Shown here piece by piece: positions 26,962-36,931 of a stretch of DNA of 64,000 bases. Made by a program: the position numbers and the translations under genes. Positions within the stretch are counted from its first letter, which is position 1, and each line of letters opens with the position of its first letter. This DNA comes from Rhodospirillales bacterium (GTDB taxonomy: Bacteria > Pseudomonadota > Alphaproteobacteria > Acetobacterales > Acetobacteraceae), in NCBI GenBank assembly GCA_025352665.1, contig JANXSM010000128.1:38039-102038 (forward strand), written 5' to 3'. The notes below the pieces were generated by a model. That model had not been told where the DNA came from. It did no database searches and worked only from the letters and a program-made list of their open reading frames with translations.

Positions 26962-29900
26962 TCAGGCCGACATCGCCACAGCCTCCAGCGAGACCGGAAC
27001 AGGCAGATACTTCGCGTATTCCTTCGGCACAACCTGCCAGAACTTCGGCAGCGACAGCGCCCAGTCATGCACGAGCATGCGGGCGTAGCGGCTATTGGTC
27101 TCCTCCGCATGGCGCGTGATCAGGCCTTTCAGCAGGTTCGCCCAATACGGGTGCTGCACCCGCTGCCAGGTGATCGTCTCCGGATTGGTCCGCAGATGGA
27201 ACCGCCCATCGGGATCATAGATGAACGCCTGCCCGCCCGTGAAACCGGCCCCGAAATTATCGCCGACCGCACCCAGCACCACAACCGTGCCGCCCGTCAT
27301 GTATTCACACCCGTTCGACCCGCAGCCTTCCACCACCGCCGTGGCGCCGGAATTGCGCACCGCAAAACGCTCCCCCGCCTGCCCTGCCGCGAACAGCTCA
27401 CCTGCGGTTGCGCCATACAGCACCGTGTTGCCGATGATGGTGTTCTGATGGCTCACCAGGTTGGACGACGGCGCCGGCCGCACCACGATCGTGGCTCCCG
27501 ACAGGCCCTTGCCAACATAGTCATTGGCATCGCCGAGCACTTCCAGCTTTACCCCCTGCACCGCGAACGCGCCGAGCGACTGCCCCGCCGAACCGCGCAA
27601 CCGCACCGTCAAATGCCCAGGCTGCAGGCCGAACATTCCGTATTTGCGCACGATCTTGCTGGAAAGCTTGGTGCCGATGGCGCGGTGCGTGTTGCGAATG
27701 TTGTACTGCAACTGCATCTTCTCGCCGCGCTCGAACAGCGGCCCCGCGTCGGTGATCATCTGCGCATCCAGCGTCTCCGGCACCTCGTTGCGCCCCGCAT
27801 TGGTGCAATAGCGGGCGTAGGGACCCGGATCGGCCTGCACCAGCAACGGGTTGAGGTCGAGGTCGTCGAGGAATTCAGACCCGCGCGAAATCTGCTGCAG
27901 CAGATCGGTGCGGCCGATGATCTCGGTCAGCGACCGCGCCCCCAGCTCGGCCAGGATGTAGCGCACATCCTCGGCGATGAAGCTGAACAGATTGATCACC
28001 TTCTCCGGGGTGCCGGCGAATTTCTCACGCAACGCCTCGTCCTGCGAGCACACCCCCACCGGGCATGTGTTCGAGTGGCACTGGCGCACCATGATGCAGC
28101 CCATGGCAACCAAAGATGCCGTGCCGATCCCGAATTCCTCGGCACCCAGCATGGCCGCGATCACCACGTCGCGGCCGGTCTTGATGCCGCCATCGGTGCG
28201 CAGCCGCACCGTATGGCGCAGGCGGTTCAGCATCAGCACCTGATGCGCCTCGGAAAGCCCCATCTCCCACGGCAGCCCCGCGTATTTCACCGAGCTCTGC
28301 GGGCTGGCACCGGTCCCGCCGCTGTGGCCTGAAATCAGGATGGCATCGGCCTTGGCCTTGGCAACACCCGCAGCGATCGTGCCGATGCCGCTGCGCGCCA
28401 CCAGCTTCACGCACACATGCGCATCCGGATTGATCTGCTTGAGATCGTAGATGAGCTGGGCAAGATCCTCGATCGAGTAGATGTCGTGGTGCGGCGGCGG
28501 GCTGATCAGCGTCACCCCCGGCGTGGCATGACGCAGCTTGGCGATCAGCCCGGTCACCTTGAAACCCGGCAGCTGCCCGCCCTCACCCGGCTTGGCACCC
28601 TGCGCCACCTTGATCTCGATCTCGCGGCACGCATTGAGATACTCGGCGGTCACACCGAACCGGCCGGAGGCGATCTGCTTGATGGCGGAATTGGCGTTGT
28701 CACCGTTCGCGCGCGGCACCGCACGCGCGGGGTCTTCACCCCCCTCGCCCGAGTCGGAACGCGCGCCGATGCGGTTCATGGCAATCGACAGCGTCTCATG
28801 CGCCTCAGGGCTCAGCGCACCCAACGAAATGCCCGGTGCGATCAACCGCTTGCGGATCTCGGTGATGCTCTCGACCTCTTCCACCGCAATCGGTTTGATG
28901 CCGTCGAGACGGAAGTCGAGCAAGTCGCGCAACGCCACCGGCGGGCCGCGACGAACCATATCGGTGTAGCGGCGATACATCTGGAAACTGTCGGAGGCGA
29001 CCGCCTCCTGCAGCATATGGATGGCACCGCCATCGAACGCATGGGTCTCGCCGCGCCGCCGCAGCTTGTAGAGGCCGCCGACCGAAAGCGACGGCAGATC
29101 GCCCTCCCAGGCGGCTGCGTGCAGATCGAGCACCTTGCGCGCGATGCCGATCAGCCCGATGCCCGAAATGCGGCTGAGCATGCCCGGAAAGAACTCCGCG
29201 ACCAGCGCGCGCGACAGCCCGATCGCCTCGAAGTTGCAGCCGCCGCGGTACGAACTGATCACCGAAATGCCCATCTTGGACATCACCTTGAGCAGACCCT
29301 TGTCGACCGCCTTTTTGTAGTGCTGCACAGCCTCCTTCAGCGTGATGCCGCTGAACAGGCCGCGCCGGTGGCGGTCCGCGATGCTCTCCTGCGCCAGATA
29401 GGCGTTCACCGTGGTGGCGCCCACGCCGATCAGCACGGCGAAATAATGCACGTCCAAACACTCGCCAGACCGCACGTTGAGGCTGGTGAAGGTGCGCAAC
29501 GAGGACTTCACCAAATGGGTGTGCACGCCGGCGGTGGCCAAAATCATTGGGATGGCAGCGCGCTCCGGGCCGACATCCTTGTCGCTCAGCACGATATGCG
29601 TGGCCCCGGCGCGAACGCCCTCCTCCGCCTCGATGCGGATGCGCTCGAGTGCCGCGCGCAGCCCGGCCTCCCCGTCCGCCACCGCGAAGGTGCAGTCCAC
29701 GTCACAGGCATCGGTGCCCATGCGGGCTCGCATGGCATGGAATTCGGCATTGCTGAGCACGGGGCTATCGAGCTGCAGCAGATTGCACTGGCTGCGGTCC
29801 TCGTCGAGCACGTTGCCGAGGTTGCCCAGCCGCGTCTTCAGCGTCATCACGCGGGTTTCGCGCAAGCTGTCGATCGGCGGGTTGGTTACCTGGCTGAACG

Positions 29901-31509
29901 CCTGGCGGAAATAATGATGCAGCCCGCGGTATTTTTCGCTCAGCACGGCAATCGGCGTGTCGTCGCCCATCGAGCCCACCGCCTCGGCACTGTCCTCCAC
30001 CATGGGATGCAGGATCATTTCCAGATCCTCCATCGTGGTGCCGACCGCCAGCTGGCGCCGCCGCAACGCCTCGCCTTCGAACAGCACCGGCTCGGGTGCG
30101 TCCGTCTTGATGATGGCGTCGATCTGGGTGATCCCCGACGCCCATTCGCCGAACGGCTGGCGCGCCGCAAGCACGTCCTTCAGCTCCTCATCGCCGTAGA
30201 ACCGCGCCGCGTCGAGGTCGACGCCGATGGTTTGGCCCGGACCCACGCGCCCCTTCTCGATGATGGTGCTCTCATCCAGCTTCACCATGCCGGTCTCGGA
30301 GCCGACCACCAGCAGGTTGTTGCTGGAGATCGCGTAGCGCAGCGGCCGCAGACCGTTGCGGTCGAGGCCCGCGATCACCCAGCGCCCGTCGGTGGCCGCA
30401 ATCGCCGCCGGCCCGTCCCACGGCTCCATCACCACGGAACAGTACAAGAACAGGTCGCGATGCGGCTGCGGCATGGTCGCGTCCTGGCCAATGCTGGCCG
30501 GGATCATCAGCGCCTTAGCCATCGGCGCGTCACGCCCCGCGCGCACCAGCACCTCGAACACGTTGTCCAACGTGGCGGTATCGGAGCCGCCGGCTTGGAT
30601 CACCGGCTTGATGTCGTCCATGAACGGATCGAGTGCAGGGTCAGACAGCCGCGTCTCATGGCTGCGCATCCAGTTGATGTTGCCCGAGACGGTGTTGATC
30701 TCGCCGTTGTGCGCCAATGTGCGGAACGGTTGCGCCAGCCGCCAGGTCGGGAAGGTGTTGGTCGAATAGCGCTGGTGGTAGATCGCAAAACGCGAGACGA
30801 AGCGCAGGTCGAGCAGGTCGGGATAGAAATCCGTGAGGCTCTCCGCAAGGAACATGCCTTTGTAGATGATCGACCGACAGGACAAAGAGCAGAAATACAG
30901 CTCGCCCACCTGTGCCGCGATCGCCTGCTTCTCGATGCACCGGCGGATCACATAAAGGTCACGCTCGAACGCGGCTTCGTCCACGCCGCGGGCGTTCCAG
31001 ATCATGATCTGCTCGATCTCGGGCCGCGTCGCATTGGCCTTCTCGCCGATGCAGCCCACGTTGATCGGCACCTGCCGCCAGCCATAGGTGCCGTAGCCCA
31101 TGCCAAGAATCTCGGTCTCGACGATCTGGCGGCAGCGCTCCTGCGCGCCAAGATCGGTCTTGGGCAGAAACACCTGACCCACGCCGATTGGCCCTGGGCG
31201 CACCCGATGGCCGCCGCGCTGCACCGCATCGGCGAAGAAATCCTGCGGGATTTCGATATGAATGCCCGCGCCATCGCCGGTCTTGCCATCGGCGTCCACG
31301 GCGCCGCGGTGCCACACCGCCTTGAGTGCGTCGATCCCGGCTTCCACCACATCCCGGCGGCGCTGGCCATCGAGTGCCGCCACCAGGCCGACGCCACAAG
31401 CGTCATGCTCCATGTCAGGCTGGTAGGTTTCGTGCAGCAAGGCGGCATTGGCGTGCCAACCGGCCACAAATTCGTCGCCCGCTTCCGACAAACCGAAATT
31501 TTCGCTCAT
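26962..31509 (-). CDS. gltB: Glutamate synthase (NADPH) large subunit
   Basis: The 1515-aa protein is the alpha subunit of glutamate synthase, which makes two glutamates from glutamine and 2-oxoglutarate. A short propeptide precedes the catalytic Cys38 of the amidotransferase domain (ACGVGLVAAL). Further along are the central domain, the FMN-binding synthase domain with GHSGGTGASPQSSVKYAG, the 3Fe-4S cysteines in CIMVRQCHSNTCPVG, and the C-terminal beta-helix (GNTVLYGATAGELFAAGQAG). ATG 31509 follows GTGAGG. gltD is five bases upstream. Confidence 0.97.
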   Translation of the reverse strand: MSENFGLSEAGDEFVAGWHANAALLHETYQPDMEHDACGVGLVAALDGQRRRDVVEAGIDALKAVWHRGAVDADGKTGDGAGIHIEIPQDFFADAVQRGGHRVRPGPIGVGQVFLPKTDLGAQERCRQIVETEILGMGYGTYGWRQVPINVGCIGEKANATRPEIEQIMIWNARGVDEAAFERDLYVIRRCIEKQAIAAQVGELYFCSLSCRSIIYKGMFLAESLTDFYPDLLDLRFVSRFAIYHQRYSTNTFPTWRLAQPFRTLAHNGEINTVSGNINWMRSHETRLSDPALDPFMDDIKPVIQAGGSDTATLDNVFEVLVRAGRDAPMAKALMIPASIGQDATMPQPHRDLFLYCSVVMEPWDGPAAIAATDGRWVIAGLDRNGLRPLRYAISSNNLLVVGSETGMVKLDESTIIEKGRVGPGQTIGVDLDAARFYGDEELKDVLAARQPFGEWASGITQIDAIIKTDAPEPVLFEGEALRRRQLAVGTTMEDLEMILHPMVEDSAEAVGSMGDDTPIAVLSEKYRGLHHYFRQAFSQVTNPPIDSLRETRVMTLKTRLGNLGNVLDEDRSQCNLLQLDSPVLSNAEFHAMRARMGTDACDVDCTFAVADGEAGLRAALERIRIEAEEGVRAGATHIVLSDKDVGPERAAIPMILATAGVHTHLVKSSLRTFTSLNVRSGECLDVHYFAVLIGVGATTVNAYLAQESIADRHRRGLFSGITLKEAVQHYKKAVDKGLLKVMSKMGISVISSYRGGCNFEAIGLSRALVAEFFPGMLSRISGIGLIGIARKVLDLHAAAWEGDLPSLSVGGLYKLRRRGETHAFDGGAIHMLQEAVASDSFQMYRRYTDMVRRGPPVALRDLLDFRLDGIKPIAVEEVESITEIRKRLIAPGISLGALSPEAHETLSIAMNRIGARSDSGEGGEDPARAVPRANGDNANSAIKQIASGRFGVTAEYLNACREIEIKVAQGAKPGEGGQLPGFKVTGLIAKLRHATPGVTLISPPPHHDIYSIEDLAQLIYDLKQINPDAHVCVKLVARSGIGTIAAGVAKAKADAILISGHSGGTGASPQSSVKYAGLPWEMGLSEAHQVLMLNRLRHTVRLRTDGGIKTGRDVVIAAMLGAEEFGIGTASLVAMGCIMVRQCHSNTCPVGVCSQDEALREKFAGTPEKVINLFSFIAEDVRYILAELGARSLTEIIGRTDLLQQISRGSEFLDDLDLNPLLVQADPGPYARYCTNAGRNEVPETLDAQMITDAGPLFERGEKMQLQYNIRNTHRAIGTKLSSKIVRKYGMFGLQPGHLTVRLRGSAGQSLGAFAVQGVKLEVLGDANDYVGKGLSGATIVVRPAPSSNLVSHQNTIIGNTVLYGATAGELFAAGQAGERFAVRNSGATAVVEGCGSNGCEYMTGGTVVVLGAVGDNFGAGFTGGQAFIYDPDGRFHLRTNPETITWQRVQHPYWANLLKGLITRHAEETNSRYARMLVHDWALSLPKFWQVVPKEYAKYLPVPVSLEAVAMSA

Positions 31510-31514
31510 GTGCC

Positions 31515-32951
31515 TCACTCCGCAGCGATGGTGGCAACAGCGTTCTGTTGCATGTAGGTGTGCATCTGGACGGCGACGTCGCGCCCGTCCTTGATCGCCC
31601 ACACGACCAGCGAGGCCCCGCGCACGATGTCACCGGCGGCGAACACGCCGGCCAGGTTGGTCATGAAGCTCTTGCTGTCGACCTTCAGCGTGCCCCAGCG
31701 GGTGACCGCCAGGTCCGGCGCGCCGAACATCTGCGGCAGATCCTCAGGGTCGAAGCCAAGCGCCTTGATGACGAGATCGGCCGGCAGGTTGAAATGCCCG
31801 CCCTCGATCGGTTCCACCGACTGGCGGCCAGAGGCATCGGGCAGGCCCAGATGCATGCGCGTGGCGCGCACCGCGGTCACGCTGTCATCGCCGAGGAATG
31901 CCTCGGGGGCTGCGAGCCACACGAACTCCACGCCCTCTTCCTCGGCATTCTTCACTTCGCGCATGGAGCCGGGCATGTTGGCTTTGTCGCGGCGATAGAG
32001 GCATTTCACCGAATTCGCACCTTGGCGCACCGCCGTTCGCACGCAATCCATTGCGGTATCGCCGCCGCCGATCACCACCACGTTCTTGCCTGCGGCATTG
32101 AGCGAGCCGTCGTCGAAGCCAGGCACGTCGTCGCCCAGGCCCTGGCGGTTGGAGGTCATGAGATAGTCGAGTGCTGGAACAATGCCGGGGAGGCCCACAC
32201 CGGGCCCAGCAATGTCGCGCGGCCGGTAAACGCCAGTGGCGATCAGCACGCTGTCATGCATGGCGCGCAGCGTGTCGAAGCCCATGGCGCCACCGATGTC
32301 AGCATTGAGATGGAACACAATCCCGGCTTCCTCCAGCAACCTCCACCGGCGGATGACGATCTCCTTCTCCAGCTTGAAGCCGGGAATGCCATAGATCATC
32401 AGCCCGCCAACGCGGTCGTGGCGATCATAGACATGCACCTGATACCCCAGCCTGCGCAGCGCCTCGGCGGCCGCCAACCCGCCCGGCCCGGCACCGACGA
32501 TGCCGACCGATTCCGGGCGTTCGAAACGCGGCTTGCCCGGCTTCACCCAGCCCATCTCGAAGGCGGTGTCGGTGATATATCGCTCGACGGCTCCGATGGT
32601 GACGCTTTCGAAGCCCTTCTCGATCACGCAGTTGCCCTCGCACAGCCGGTCCTGCGGGCAGATGCGGCCGCAGATCTCAGGAAATGTGTTGGTGGCGGAG
32701 GAAACTTCGTAGGCCTCCTCCAACCGCCCCTCGGCGGTCAGCTTCAACCAGTCGGGGATGTTGTTCGAAAGCGGGCAATGAATTTGGCAGAACGGCACCC
32801 CGCACTGGCTGCACCGGCTGGACTGCTCGGCCGCCCGCGGTGCATCGAAATCCTGGTAGATTTCCGCGAAATCCGCGCGTCGCTGCGTCACCGCACGCTT
32901 GTCCGGCGTCTGCTGGGGCAGCGTAATGAATTGCAGCATGCGGCGGGCCAT
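31515..32951 (-). CDS. gltD: Glutamate synthase (NADPH) small subunit
   Basis: The 478-aa beta subunit supplies electrons from NADPH. It has N-terminal 4Fe-4S cysteine motifs (CSQCGVPFCQIHCP; CGRICPQDRLCEGNC), an FAD motif GIVGAGPGGLAAAEAL, and an NADPH motif VVVIGGGDTAMDC. Starting ATG 32951 has a strong AGGAGG ribosome-binding site. It is the first gene of the gltD-gltB pair, the reverse order to some other bacteria. Regulation is not visible beyond the upstream 163-bp gap, which contains what may be a decayed repeat. Confidence 0.96.
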   Translation of the reverse strand: MARRMLQFITLPQQTPDKRAVTQRRADFAEIYQDFDAPRAAEQSSRCSQCGVPFCQIHCPLSNNIPDWLKLTAEGRLEEAYEVSSATNTFPEICGRICPQDRLCEGNCVIEKGFESVTIGAVERYITDTAFEMGWVKPGKPRFERPESVGIVGAGPGGLAAAEALRRLGYQVHVYDRHDRVGGLMIYGIPGFKLEKEIVIRRWRLLEEAGIVFHLNADIGGAMGFDTLRAMHDSVLIATGVYRPRDIAGPGVGLPGIVPALDYLMTSNRQGLGDDVPGFDDGSLNAAGKNVVVIGGGDTAMDCVRTAVRQGANSVKCLYRRDKANMPGSMREVKNAEEEGVEFVWLAAPEAFLGDDSVTAVRATRMHLGLPDASGRQSVEPIEGGHFNLPADLVIKALGFDPEDLPQMFGAPDLAVTRWGTLKVDSKSFMTNLAGVFAAGDIVRGASLVVWAIKDGRDVAVQMHTYMQQNAVATIAAE

Positions 32952-33046
32952 GGCGCAGTCCTCCTGTGGTCTTGAGGTGTCCTAAGCCAGGAGAAACGCC
33001 AGTGCGAGCGATTTTTCGGTGGTTACGGCAGTACTCTTGCCATTTT

Positions 33047-33125
33047 TAGAGCAAGCCCGACCCGCGCTGTTCGCGGATCGAACCAGACTGCGATAATATC
33101 GTCACAGATCGGACCTATCGGCTCA
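33047..33125. repeat. Possible decayed copy of the palindromic repeat
   Basis: The segment begins TTAGAGCAAGC and ends CCTATCGGCTC, and has ACTGCGATAATATCG where intact copies have a GTGCGATAAAATT-like block. Pairing is poor, so this is either a degraded copy or chance. The NAD(P)-binding protein gene ends within it; its TAG stop is CTA at 33115-33117. Confidence 0.3.
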
Positions 33126-34065
33126 AACTTGCGTCAGCGGCGCTGTCACCGGGCCGAAACCGTCTCAGGTAGCTCGGAACGATCTGCTCAACCGGGGTCG
33201 GCGTAATCCCCAGCGCGGCCAACCCGGGCAAATCGCCCGCCACATTGTCGCGCGACAGCAGGATCAGCTGATCGCGGGTGAGCGGTTTGCCAGGCACATG
33301 CTCCATGATCGCGGCTTGCAGCCGTGCCACGCCCATGGGAATCTCCACCAGCGGCCGCCGCCGCCGCGTCTCGGCCAGAATCCATTGCAGCAACTCCCGA
33401 AAGGTCCACACCTTCGGGCCGGCGAGCTCATAGATCTTGCCCTCCGTCGTGGCATCGGCGAGCGCCGCCATCACGGCGTCTGCGACATCGCCGACATAGA
33501 CCGGTTGAAACCTGCTCGACCCGGCGATCACAGGCATGAACGGCAGAAAGCTCGCCATCGCCCCGAACCGGTTGAAGAACTTGTCCTCGGGGCCGAACAC
33601 CAAAGACGGTCGCAGGATCGTGGCACGGCCAAACGCTCCCATAACGCCCGCCTCGCCCGCGGCCTTGGAACGTGCGTAGGCGCTCTGGCTCGCGGCATCG
33701 GCGCCGATCGCGGAAATATGCACCAGCCGGTCCACCCCCGCCGCCTGCGCCGCGCCCGCCACCAAGGTGGCACCGTCCGCCTGCAGCCGGTTGAAGTCGC
33801 CCGCTCGTGACTCCACCAGAATCCCCACCGCGTTCACCACGATGTCGGCACCCTCCACCGCCCGCCGCACCGCAGCCTCGCTGGTGATCGGGATCGCCAG
33901 CGGCACGATCTGGCCAACCCCGCCCATCGGCTTCAGGAAAGCCGCCTGCTCGGGATCGCGCACCGCCACCCGCACGACATGGCCCAGGGCCGCCAGCCGC
34001 TTGACCACATAGCGGCCAATGAAACCGGACCCACCGAAAACCGTGGCCACACTGCGCGTCTGCAT
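33115..34065 (-). CDS. NAD(P)H-binding complex I NDUFA9-like protein
   Basis: The 316-aa protein is an atypical short-chain dehydrogenase. It has VFGGSGFIGRYVVKRLAALG at the N-terminus, LVHISAIGADAASQSAYARS in the middle where the active Tyr-like position sits, and a C-terminal ending typical of the NDUFA9 group. Alphaproteobacterial relatives are considered homologues of the mitochondrial complex I accessory subunit; a role in quinone or complex I assembly is inference. ATG 34065 follows an AGGAG ribosome-binding site. Confidence 0.82.
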   Translation of the reverse strand: MQTRSVATVFGGSGFIGRYVVKRLAALGHVVRVAVRDPEQAAFLKPMGGVGQIVPLAIPITSEAAVRRAVEGADIVVNAVGILVESRAGDFNRLQADGATLVAGAAQAAGVDRLVHISAIGADAASQSAYARSKAAGEAGVMGAFGRATILRPSLVFGPEDKFFNRFGAMASFLPFMPVIAGSSRFQPVYVGDVADAVMAALADATTEGKIYELAGPKVWTFRELLQWILAETRRRRPLVEIPMGVARLQAAIMEHVPGKPLTRDQLILLSRDNVAGDLPGLAALGITPTPVEQIVPSYLRRFRPGDSAADASLSR

Positions 34066-34236
34066 ATCTCGCTCCTGCGAAATGGTCGTGGCAGTGATAG
34101 AAGGTCGCCCGCGGCACCTCAAGCTCCGGAGGCACCGACGCGTTTGCCTGTTGACGCCGTTCCGGCAGGGCGCTATTCCGCCGCTCCACCGCACGAGCCG
34201 ACTTGGTGTCGCGACACGGATCGGCAAGCGCCTGTT

Positions 34237-34323
34237 GCCCAGGTGGCGGAATTGGTAGACGCGCAGGTTTCAGGTACCTGTGGTAGTAATATCGTGGAGG
34301 TTCGAGTCCTCTCCTGGGCACCA
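34237..34323 (+). tRNA. tRNA-Leu (anticodon CAG)
   Basis: The 87-nt gene folds as a class II tRNA. The acceptor stem GCCCAGG (34237-34243) pairs with CCTGGGC (34313-34319), A34320 is the discriminator, and CCA is encoded at 34321-34323. The anticodon loop TTCAGGT (34269-34275) lies between CAGGT and ACCTG, giving anticodon CAG at 34271-34273, which reads CUG leucine codons. A T-loop GTTCGAGTC and a long variable arm are present, as expected for leucine. Confidence 0.96.
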
Positions 34324-34365
34324 TTCCTTTCCGCGTGAAAGGCCAGCGCGGCGGATCACCTTATA

Positions 34366-35022
34366 ATGGCTGAAATCACGCAGTTCATGGCTAACGCAAC
34401 CATTCATCTACACCGCAACGACTTGCCGGCAGACCTCGATATGGGTCGCGTCATTGCAGTCGACACTGAAACCATGGGCCTCAACCCGCACCGCGACCGG
34501 CTCTGCCTCGTGCAGATCTCCTCCGGCGACGGCCACGCCCATCTGGTGCAGCTGGTTCCGCCCCATCTCGGCGGCCATGGCTACGACGCCCCCAATCTCG
34601 CCCACCTGATGGCCGACCCGTCAGTGACCAAGTTGATGCATTTTGCCCGCTTCGACGTGGCGGTACTGCAGAAAGCGCTCGGTATCACCGTGGCACCGGT
34701 GAAATGCACCAAGATCGCCGCCAAACTCGTTCGCACCTTCACCGACCGGCACGGGCTCAAGGATCTGTGTCGCGAGCTGGTCGGAGTCGATCTCTCCAAG
34801 CAGCAGCAAACCTCGGATTGGGGAAGCCCCGAGCTATCCGCCGAGCAGCTGACCTATGCCGCGTCCGACGTGCTGTATCTTCACGCGCTCTGGGCACGCC
34901 TTGAAGCGCTTCTCGTGCGCGAAGGCCGGCTGGAACTGGCAGAGGCCTGTTTCGCCTTCCTGCCCGCGCGCTGCCGGCTCGATCTGCTCGGCTACGAAAC
35001 ACCGGACATCTTCGCGCACTGA
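34366..35022 (+). CDS. rnd: Ribonuclease D (short DEDDy 3'-5' exonuclease)
   Basis: The 218-aa protein contains the three exonuclease motifs of the DEDD family: VDTETMGL, HFARFDVAVL and YAASDVLYLHAL with Tyr in the DEDDy position. It lacks the HRDC domains of E. coli RNase D, so it is the short form common in alphaproteobacteria. It should trim 3' ends of structured RNA such as tRNA precursors, and lies directly downstream of a tRNA gene. ATG 34366 is reported; ATG 34387 is equally possible and neither has a clear ribosome-binding site. Confidence 0.87.
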   Translation: MAEITQFMANATIHLHRNDLPADLDMGRVIAVDTETMGLNPHRDRLCLVQISSGDGHAHLVQLVPPHLGGHGYDAPNLAHLMADPSVTKLMHFARFDVAVLQKALGITVAPVKCTKIAAKLVRTFTDRHGLKDLCRELVGVDLSKQQQTSDWGSPELSAEQLTYAASDVLYLHALWARLEALLVREGRLELAEACFAFLPARCRLDLLGYETPDIFAH

Positions 35023-35180
35023 CCAAACGCGTTACCGGAACCTGACACAAACTTGAGAAGCCTCGACGCCGCAAAGTCTGGCAATGTCGCACTTCGTCAC
35101 GCGGACGGGGCGTGCGCCCTACACGATATGGGCGCAACCTTGGGGTCGGAAATTGACCCACATGAATACAGGAACTGATT

Positions 35181-36212
35181 ATGAGTGGAGCCGTCATCGA
35201 CGCTGATGTGTGGCAGGGCGTGGCAGGCGCCCCGGCCAGCGCAGACATCACCGTGGCGCGCGGCGTGCTGGCAGCGGAAGCGGCGGGGCTGAACGCGTTG
35301 TCCGCCGCACTCGATGACCTGTTCGTCCAGGCGGTCACACTGCTGGAAGGTCGCGCCGGTGCTCATACCAACGGCCGCGTGGTCGTGTCTGGCATGGGCA
35401 AGTCCGGCCATGTCGCCCGCAAGATCGCAGCCACCCTGGCTTCGACCGGAACCCCCGCCATGTTCGTCCACCCCGGCGAGGCCTCGCACGGCGACCTCGG
35501 CATGATCATGGCGACCGATGCCGTGCTCGCCCTGTCCAATTCCGGCGAAACCGCCGAACTCGCCGATCTCGTGGCGCACAGCCGGCGCTTCGGGCTGCCG
35601 CTCGTGGCGATCACCGGGCGCGCCGGCTCCACGCTGGCGCTGGCAGCCGACGTCGCCCTCATCCTGCCGAGCGCCCCGGAAGCCTGCCCGATGGGCCTCG
35701 CTCCCACCACCAGCACCACGATGCAGCTCGCCCTCGGCGATGCCATCGCGGTCGCCCTGCTGACCAGGCGAGGCTTCGGGCCAGCCGACTTCCGGGTGTT
35801 TCACCCCGGCGGCAAGCTCGGCGCCCAACTCCGCCGCGTCCGTGATGTCATGCACGGCGGCGCCAACCTGCCGCTCGCAAGCCCTGCCACGCCGATGCCG
35901 GCAGCGCTGCTCGCCATGACCGCAAAGCGCTTCGGCTGCCTGGGCGTGACCGACGAGTCTGGCCGCCTGATCGGCATCGTCACCGACGGCGACCTACGCC
36001 GCGCCATGGGTCCGGACCTGCTGTCGCGCAGCGTCGAAGGCGTCATGACCCGCAACCCGCGCGCCGTGGGGCCGGACATGCTGGCCGCCGAGGCGCTGCG
36101 CATCATGAACGACCCGCAACGGCCGATCACCGCATTGTTCGTCGTGGATCAGCAGGGAGTTGCCGTCGGAATCCTGCATATCCACGACCTGCTGCGAGAT
36201 GGGGTTGCATGA
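35181..36212 (+). CDS. kdsD: Arabinose-5-phosphate isomerase
   Basis: The 343-aa protein has an N-terminal SIS domain (SGMGKSGHVARKIAATLAST, HPGEASHGDLGM, LSNSGETAELADLV) and two C-terminal CBS domains, the standard KdsD architecture. It converts ribulose 5-phosphate to arabinose 5-phosphate, the precursor of the Kdo sugar of lipopolysaccharide. The start ATG follows AGGAAC. Its stop overlaps the lptC start by four bases, so it begins the LPS biosynthesis-export operon. No KdsC phosphatase gene is adjacent. Confidence 0.93.
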   Translation: MSGAVIDADVWQGVAGAPASADITVARGVLAAEAAGLNALSAALDDLFVQAVTLLEGRAGAHTNGRVVVSGMGKSGHVARKIAATLASTGTPAMFVHPGEASHGDLGMIMATDAVLALSNSGETAELADLVAHSRRFGLPLVAITGRAGSTLALAADVALILPSAPEACPMGLAPTTSTTMQLALGDAIAVALLTRRGFGPADFRVFHPGGKLGAQLRRVRDVMHGGANLPLASPATPMPAALLAMTAKRFGCLGVTDESGRLIGIVTDGDLRRAMGPDLLSRSVEGVMTRNPRAVGPDMLAAEALRIMNDPQRPITALFVVDQQGVAVGILHIHDLLRDGVA

Positions 36213-36931
36213 GCGGAGCCACCGTCACACCTCCTCCGGAACCGTCGACCGGCAACGAGCCGGGCAAGCTACGGGTGCTCGCCCAATCGGCGCAGCGGCG
36301 CGACGGCCTGGCGCGTCAGCGGCCACGGCCGGGCATGCCCAAGCGCAGCGGCATCGTCCGCCGCAGCCTGGCGGTCACCTTCGCCAAGCGCCTGCTGCCG
36401 GTGGTGGCGCTCGCCCTGCTCACAATCGTGGCAGTTTGGCCGGAGCTGGGGCGCGATGCCACTCAGGGCAGGCTCTCGCTGCGCCGCGGCCTGGTCGAGC
36501 CAGAAAGCGGCCAGCTGACCGACGCGCGCTACAGCGGCGTGGACGATCAAGGCCGGCGCTACACGGTCACGGCCGATATCGCCCGCCAGATCTCGCCCGA
36601 GCGTATCAACCTTACCGCACCGATCGGTGATCTCTCACTCGGCAACGGAACCTGGATCTACGCGCGCGGCAAGAACGGCGTTTATATGCAGCAGTCCCAG
36701 CAGCTCGACCTGTCCGGCGATGTCACCTTGTATCGCGACGATGGGATCACCCTTTCGACCGACTCGACGGCGATCGACCTCAAATCCGGCATCGCCACCA
36801 GTTCCGGGCGCGTGCACATCGAAGGACCGTTCGGAACCCTCGATGCCCAGGGCTTCTCCCTGCTCGACCGTGGCGCCGTGGTGCAGTTCCCCGGCCCCGG
36901 CCGCCTGGTTCTGAATGGACATTCAAAGTGA
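36209..36931 (+). CDS. lptC: LPS export ABC transporter periplasmic protein LptC
   Basis: The 240-aa protein has a basic cytoplasmic N-terminus, one membrane helix near residues 54-72 (RLLPVVALALLTIVAVWP) and a periplasmic beta-jellyroll with RINLTAPIGDLSLGNGTWIY. This matches LptC, which anchors LptA to the LptBFG complex and passes LPS across the periplasm. ATG overlaps kdsD (ATGA) and the end overlaps lptA (GTGA). lptF/lptG are not in the window. It is somewhat longer than E. coli LptC because of a basic N-terminal extension. Confidence 0.88.
   Translation: MSGATVTPPPEPSTGNEPGKLRVLAQSAQRRDGLARQRPRPGMPKRSGIVRRSLAVTFAKRLLPVVALALLTIVAVWPELGRDATQGRLSLRRGLVEPESGQLTDARYSGVDDQGRRYTVTADIARQISPERINLTAPIGDLSLGNGTWIYARGKNGVYMQQSQQLDLSGDVTLYRDDGITLSTDSTAIDLKSGIATSSGRVHIEGPFGTLDAQGFSLLDRGAVVQFPGPGRLVLNGHSK

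Noticed and set aside
28417..31557. A 1046-codon open frame on the plus strand across gltB
   Set aside because: It is antisense to an unmistakable glutamate synthase gene. Long antisense frames are expected in GC-rich coding DNA, and the translation is His/Arg-rich with no family features.
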